Shown here one piece after another: positions 4,848-6,713 of a stretch of 6,713 nucleotides of DNA (position 1 is the first letter of the stretch; every line of letters begins with the position of its first letter). Location of the stretch: assembly GCA_937922175.1 (NCBI GenBank), contig CAKZUU010000211.1:1-6713 (forward strand). Reading direction: 5' to 3'. The translations under genes and the position numbers were made by a program. The notes under the pieces are model-generated. The model was not told the DNA's origin. It saw nothing but the letters and a program-made list of their open reading frames with translations, and made no database searches. This DNA is from an uncultured Gemmataceae bacterium. GTDB lineage: Bacteria; Planctomycetota; Planctomycetia; Gemmatales; Gemmataceae.

Positions 4848-6713
4848 ATGATCACGCCCGAACGATTCGATGAGTTGATGCTCGACTTCGCCTACGATCT
4901 CCTGGACGAAGCGGAGGCGCGGGCGGTTCGGGAATTCCTCAATCAATCGCCCGAGGCCCAAGCTCGTTTACGCCGCGTCAAGGAACTCTTGGCCCAAGCA
5001 GCGCGGCAGCCCTTCCCGGCCGTCGTTTTCCAGCCGCCTGCTCACGACGCACTGTCGGCCCCCGGCAAAGCGGCACGCCCCGTTGTCCCAGCACGCCGAT
5101 GGCGCATTGTTCCGTGGTTGGTCGCCGCTTCGGTCCTCGTGGCCGTTCTTCTCGGTGCCCAGCCGCTTGGACGTTTCGGGCGGCAAGCCATCGAAGCCGA
5201 ACGGGCCTTCCTCGCCGCACAACAAAAATATCAGGACGTCGTTCGGGATCGGCGTGCCTTAACGGCTTCGATTGATGAACAGCAGTTGGAAGTCACCCGC
5301 GGAACCGAGCAGATCCAACGCGAAATCCAGAAACTCAACGAACAACAGCAGGAGAAGCTCCAAGCCCTCGAAGAGGAACTGGCCAATCAACAGCTGATCC
5401 TCGAAGTGTCAGGCCCCGAGGCGATTCAACCCGGGGCACCAAATCACTTTCAAGTCGCCACCTTGGGCCGCCAACAAAGGAATCCCGTCTCCGCCAAGCT
5501 TCACATCCGCGTCTTGGGTGAAGATCAGAGTGTTCTGTACGAAGAGAAGGACGTCATCAGCCAGGGAGTTTATACCCTTCATCTGCCGCCGGATTTGCCG
5601 ATTCGGTTGAACACGCCGATCGCGTTGGACATCACGGCCTCGGGCCAGGGCCAGGTTCGAGGCGAATTGAATGAGCGACTCTCGTGGGCATCGCCACGTT
5701 ATCTGACCCATTTGGCGACGGATAAACCCCTGTATCAACCTGGGCAAACCGTGTACTACCGTTCCCTCACGCTGAACCGAGCCAATTTGCTTCCGCCGGA
5801 CGAAGATTTCCATCTGATCTTTACGATCCAGAATCCTGCCGGAGCTGAAATCCATCGGCACGAAGGGAGCAGCCAGATTGTCAAACTGGTGAACGATGCC
5901 GAGGCGAAAAAGATCCTCGGCCCCGACCAGAAGCCGGTGCGCGGCGTCGGTGTCGGCGAGTTTTCGATTCCGGAAGACTCGGAGGGTGGCGAATACACCT
6001 TGACAGTTGCAGAGGCGAAGAATCGTTTTCTCGCGGAAAAGCGGAAGTTTCTCGTCACGCGCTACACGCCGGATCGATTGGAAAAAGATCTGGATTTCCA
6101 TCGTGCGACCTATGGCCCGGGTGATGAAGTTCTGGTCCAGGTGAAAGTTCGTCGAGCAGGAGATGCCGGCCCTGTCGAGGGAATACAGGTTGCATCGGCG
6201 GTCGCCCAAATCGACGACCAAGCCGTGGTCGCTCAACCGCTCGGACCCGTCGATGCGACCGGACGAGTCACTCTCCGCTTTGAGTTGCCTCGGAAGATCG
6301 ACCGGGGGCGCGCTACTCTGACCGTGACGTTGACCGACGGCGGCGCGGTTGAAGCCATCCAGAAGCCGATTCCGATCGTGTTAAAGAAAGTCTTTGTGGA
6401 GTTTTTCCCCGAGGGCGGCGAGTTGGTCGCTGATGTGCCGAATCGCGTCTATTTCCAGGCTCGAACCTCGCTTGATCGACCAGCGCAGTTACGCGGCCGA
6501 CTCGTGAATTCAAAGGGCGAAGCCGTTGCCTCGGTGGAAACCCTCAGCGACGACACGCAGCCGGGGGCGAATCAAGGGTTGGGAGCCTTTCGTTTCGTTC
6601 CCGTTGCGGGCGAGAAATATGAACTTCGAATCGACTCACCGCAGGGAATCGATGAGGCGATTCCGCTCTTGTCCGAGCAAATCCAGATTCGCACGGATAC
6701 CGTGGCGATGAGC
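4848..6713 (+). CDS. Membrane-anchored alpha-2-macroglobulin-like (MG2 domain) protein with anti-sigma-like cytoplasmic head; 3' end outside window
   Basis: ATG 4848 has a strong RBS (GGGGAGGA, ending 8 bases upstream). The frame is open for 622 codons to the last base of the window, so the gene is cut by the edge. Domains in order: residues 1-50 resemble the helical anti-sigma domain (FDELMLDFAYDLLDEAEAR, then VREFLNQSPEAQARLRR, like the 'LS..E...v..HL...P' pattern), but without the zinc-binding His/Cys; a proline/alanine linker; one transmembrane helix at about 88-104 (IVPWLVAASVLVAVLLGA); a Gln/Glu-rich coiled coil at about 115-185; a beta-rich domain at about 186-284; MG2 from about 286, with TDKPLYQPGQTVYYR (291-305); further MG-like repeats at about 400-510 (with TYGPGDEVLVQVKV); and FFPEGGEL at 519-526, leading to a GAFRFVP strand (579-585), as in large bacterial MG proteins. 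No cysteine occurs in the 622 residues. An N-in orientation, with the beta domains outside the inner membrane, is inferred. The gene lies 53 bases after the sigma gene. Any bait region or CxEQ thioester would lie beyond the window. Not seen: a lipobox or a signal peptidase I site. Confidence 0.85.
   Translation, partial: MITPERFDELMLDFAYDLLDEAEARAVREFLNQSPEAQARLRRVKELLAQAARQPFPAVVFQPPAHDALSAPGKAARPVVPARRWRIVPWLVAASVLVAVLLGAQPLGRFGRQAIEAERAFLAAQQKYQDVVRDRRALTASIDEQQLEVTRGTEQIQREIQKLNEQQQEKLQALEEELANQQLILEVSGPEAIQPGAPNHFQVATLGRQQRNPVSAKLHIRVLGEDQSVLYEEKDVISQGVYTLHLPPDLPIRLNTPIALDITASGQGQVRGELNERLSWASPRYLTHLATDKPLYQPGQTVYYRSLTLNRANLLPPDEDFHLIFTIQNPAGAEIHRHEGSSQIVKLVNDAEAKKILGPDQKPVRGVGVGEFSIPEDSEGGEYTLTVAEAKNRFLAEKRKFLVTRYTPDRLEKDLDFHRATYGPGDEVLVQVKVRRAGDAGPVEGIQVASAVAQIDDQAVVAQPLGPVDATGRVTLRFELPRKIDRGRATLTVTLTDGGAVEAIQKPIPIVLKKVFVEFFPEGGELVADVPNRVYFQARTSLDRPAQLRGRLVNSKGEAVASVETLSDDTQPGANQGLGAFRFVPVAGEKYELRIDSPQGIDEAIPLLSEQIQIRTDTVAMS

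Noticed and set aside
5409..6236. A 275-codon minus-strand frame
   Set aside because: It lies wholly antisense to the macroglobulin-like gene, whose plus-strand frame has clear MG motifs. The antisense translation shows no recognisable domain and has no convincing RBS.
6650..6713. Possible truncation or frameshift of the last gene
   Set aside because: The frame is open without interruption from 4848 to the final base, so it is simply cut by the window edge.

Overview
This window most likely comes from a member of the Planctomycetota. The inference rests on three things: a long type 2 isoleucyl-tRNA synthetase; an ECF-like sigma factor paired with a gene whose N-terminus looks like a cysteine-free anti-sigma domain; and that domain being fused through one membrane helix and a coiled coil to a large extracytoplasmic protein. 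The DNA is moderately GC-rich. No phylogeny was run, so the assignment is an inference.

Layout. Bases 2-211 (+) hold the 3' end of an unidentified membrane protein gene. Its stop overlaps by 4 bases (GTGA) the start of a YciI-family gene at 208-501 (+). An 89-base gap separates this pair from the convergently transcribed ileS gene (591-4031, minus). A divergent intergenic region of about 200 bases (4032-4239) follows. Then come a sigma-70 family (ECF-like) gene (4240-4794, +) and, 53 bases downstream on the same strand, a large open gene (4848 to the right edge). That gene encodes an anti-sigma-like segment, a membrane helix, a coiled coil and alpha-2-macroglobulin-like (MG) domains. It is open to the last base and is cut by the window, not broken.

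How the genes relate. The first two genes are probably translationally coupled, but no joint function can be read from the fragment. ileS is a free-standing housekeeping gene. It is notable because its class I HIGH signature reads GVHH, with positions 1 and 3 of the canonical motif exchanged. The sigma gene and the macroglobulin-like gene look like a signalling pair: the cytoplasmic head of the second protein could hold the sigma factor while its outer beta-domains sense something outside the inner membrane. This pairing and the GVHH motif are the two most interesting things in the window. No RNA genes, insertion sequences, CRISPR arrays or mobile elements were seen, and no stretch longer than 300 bases lacks a gene.
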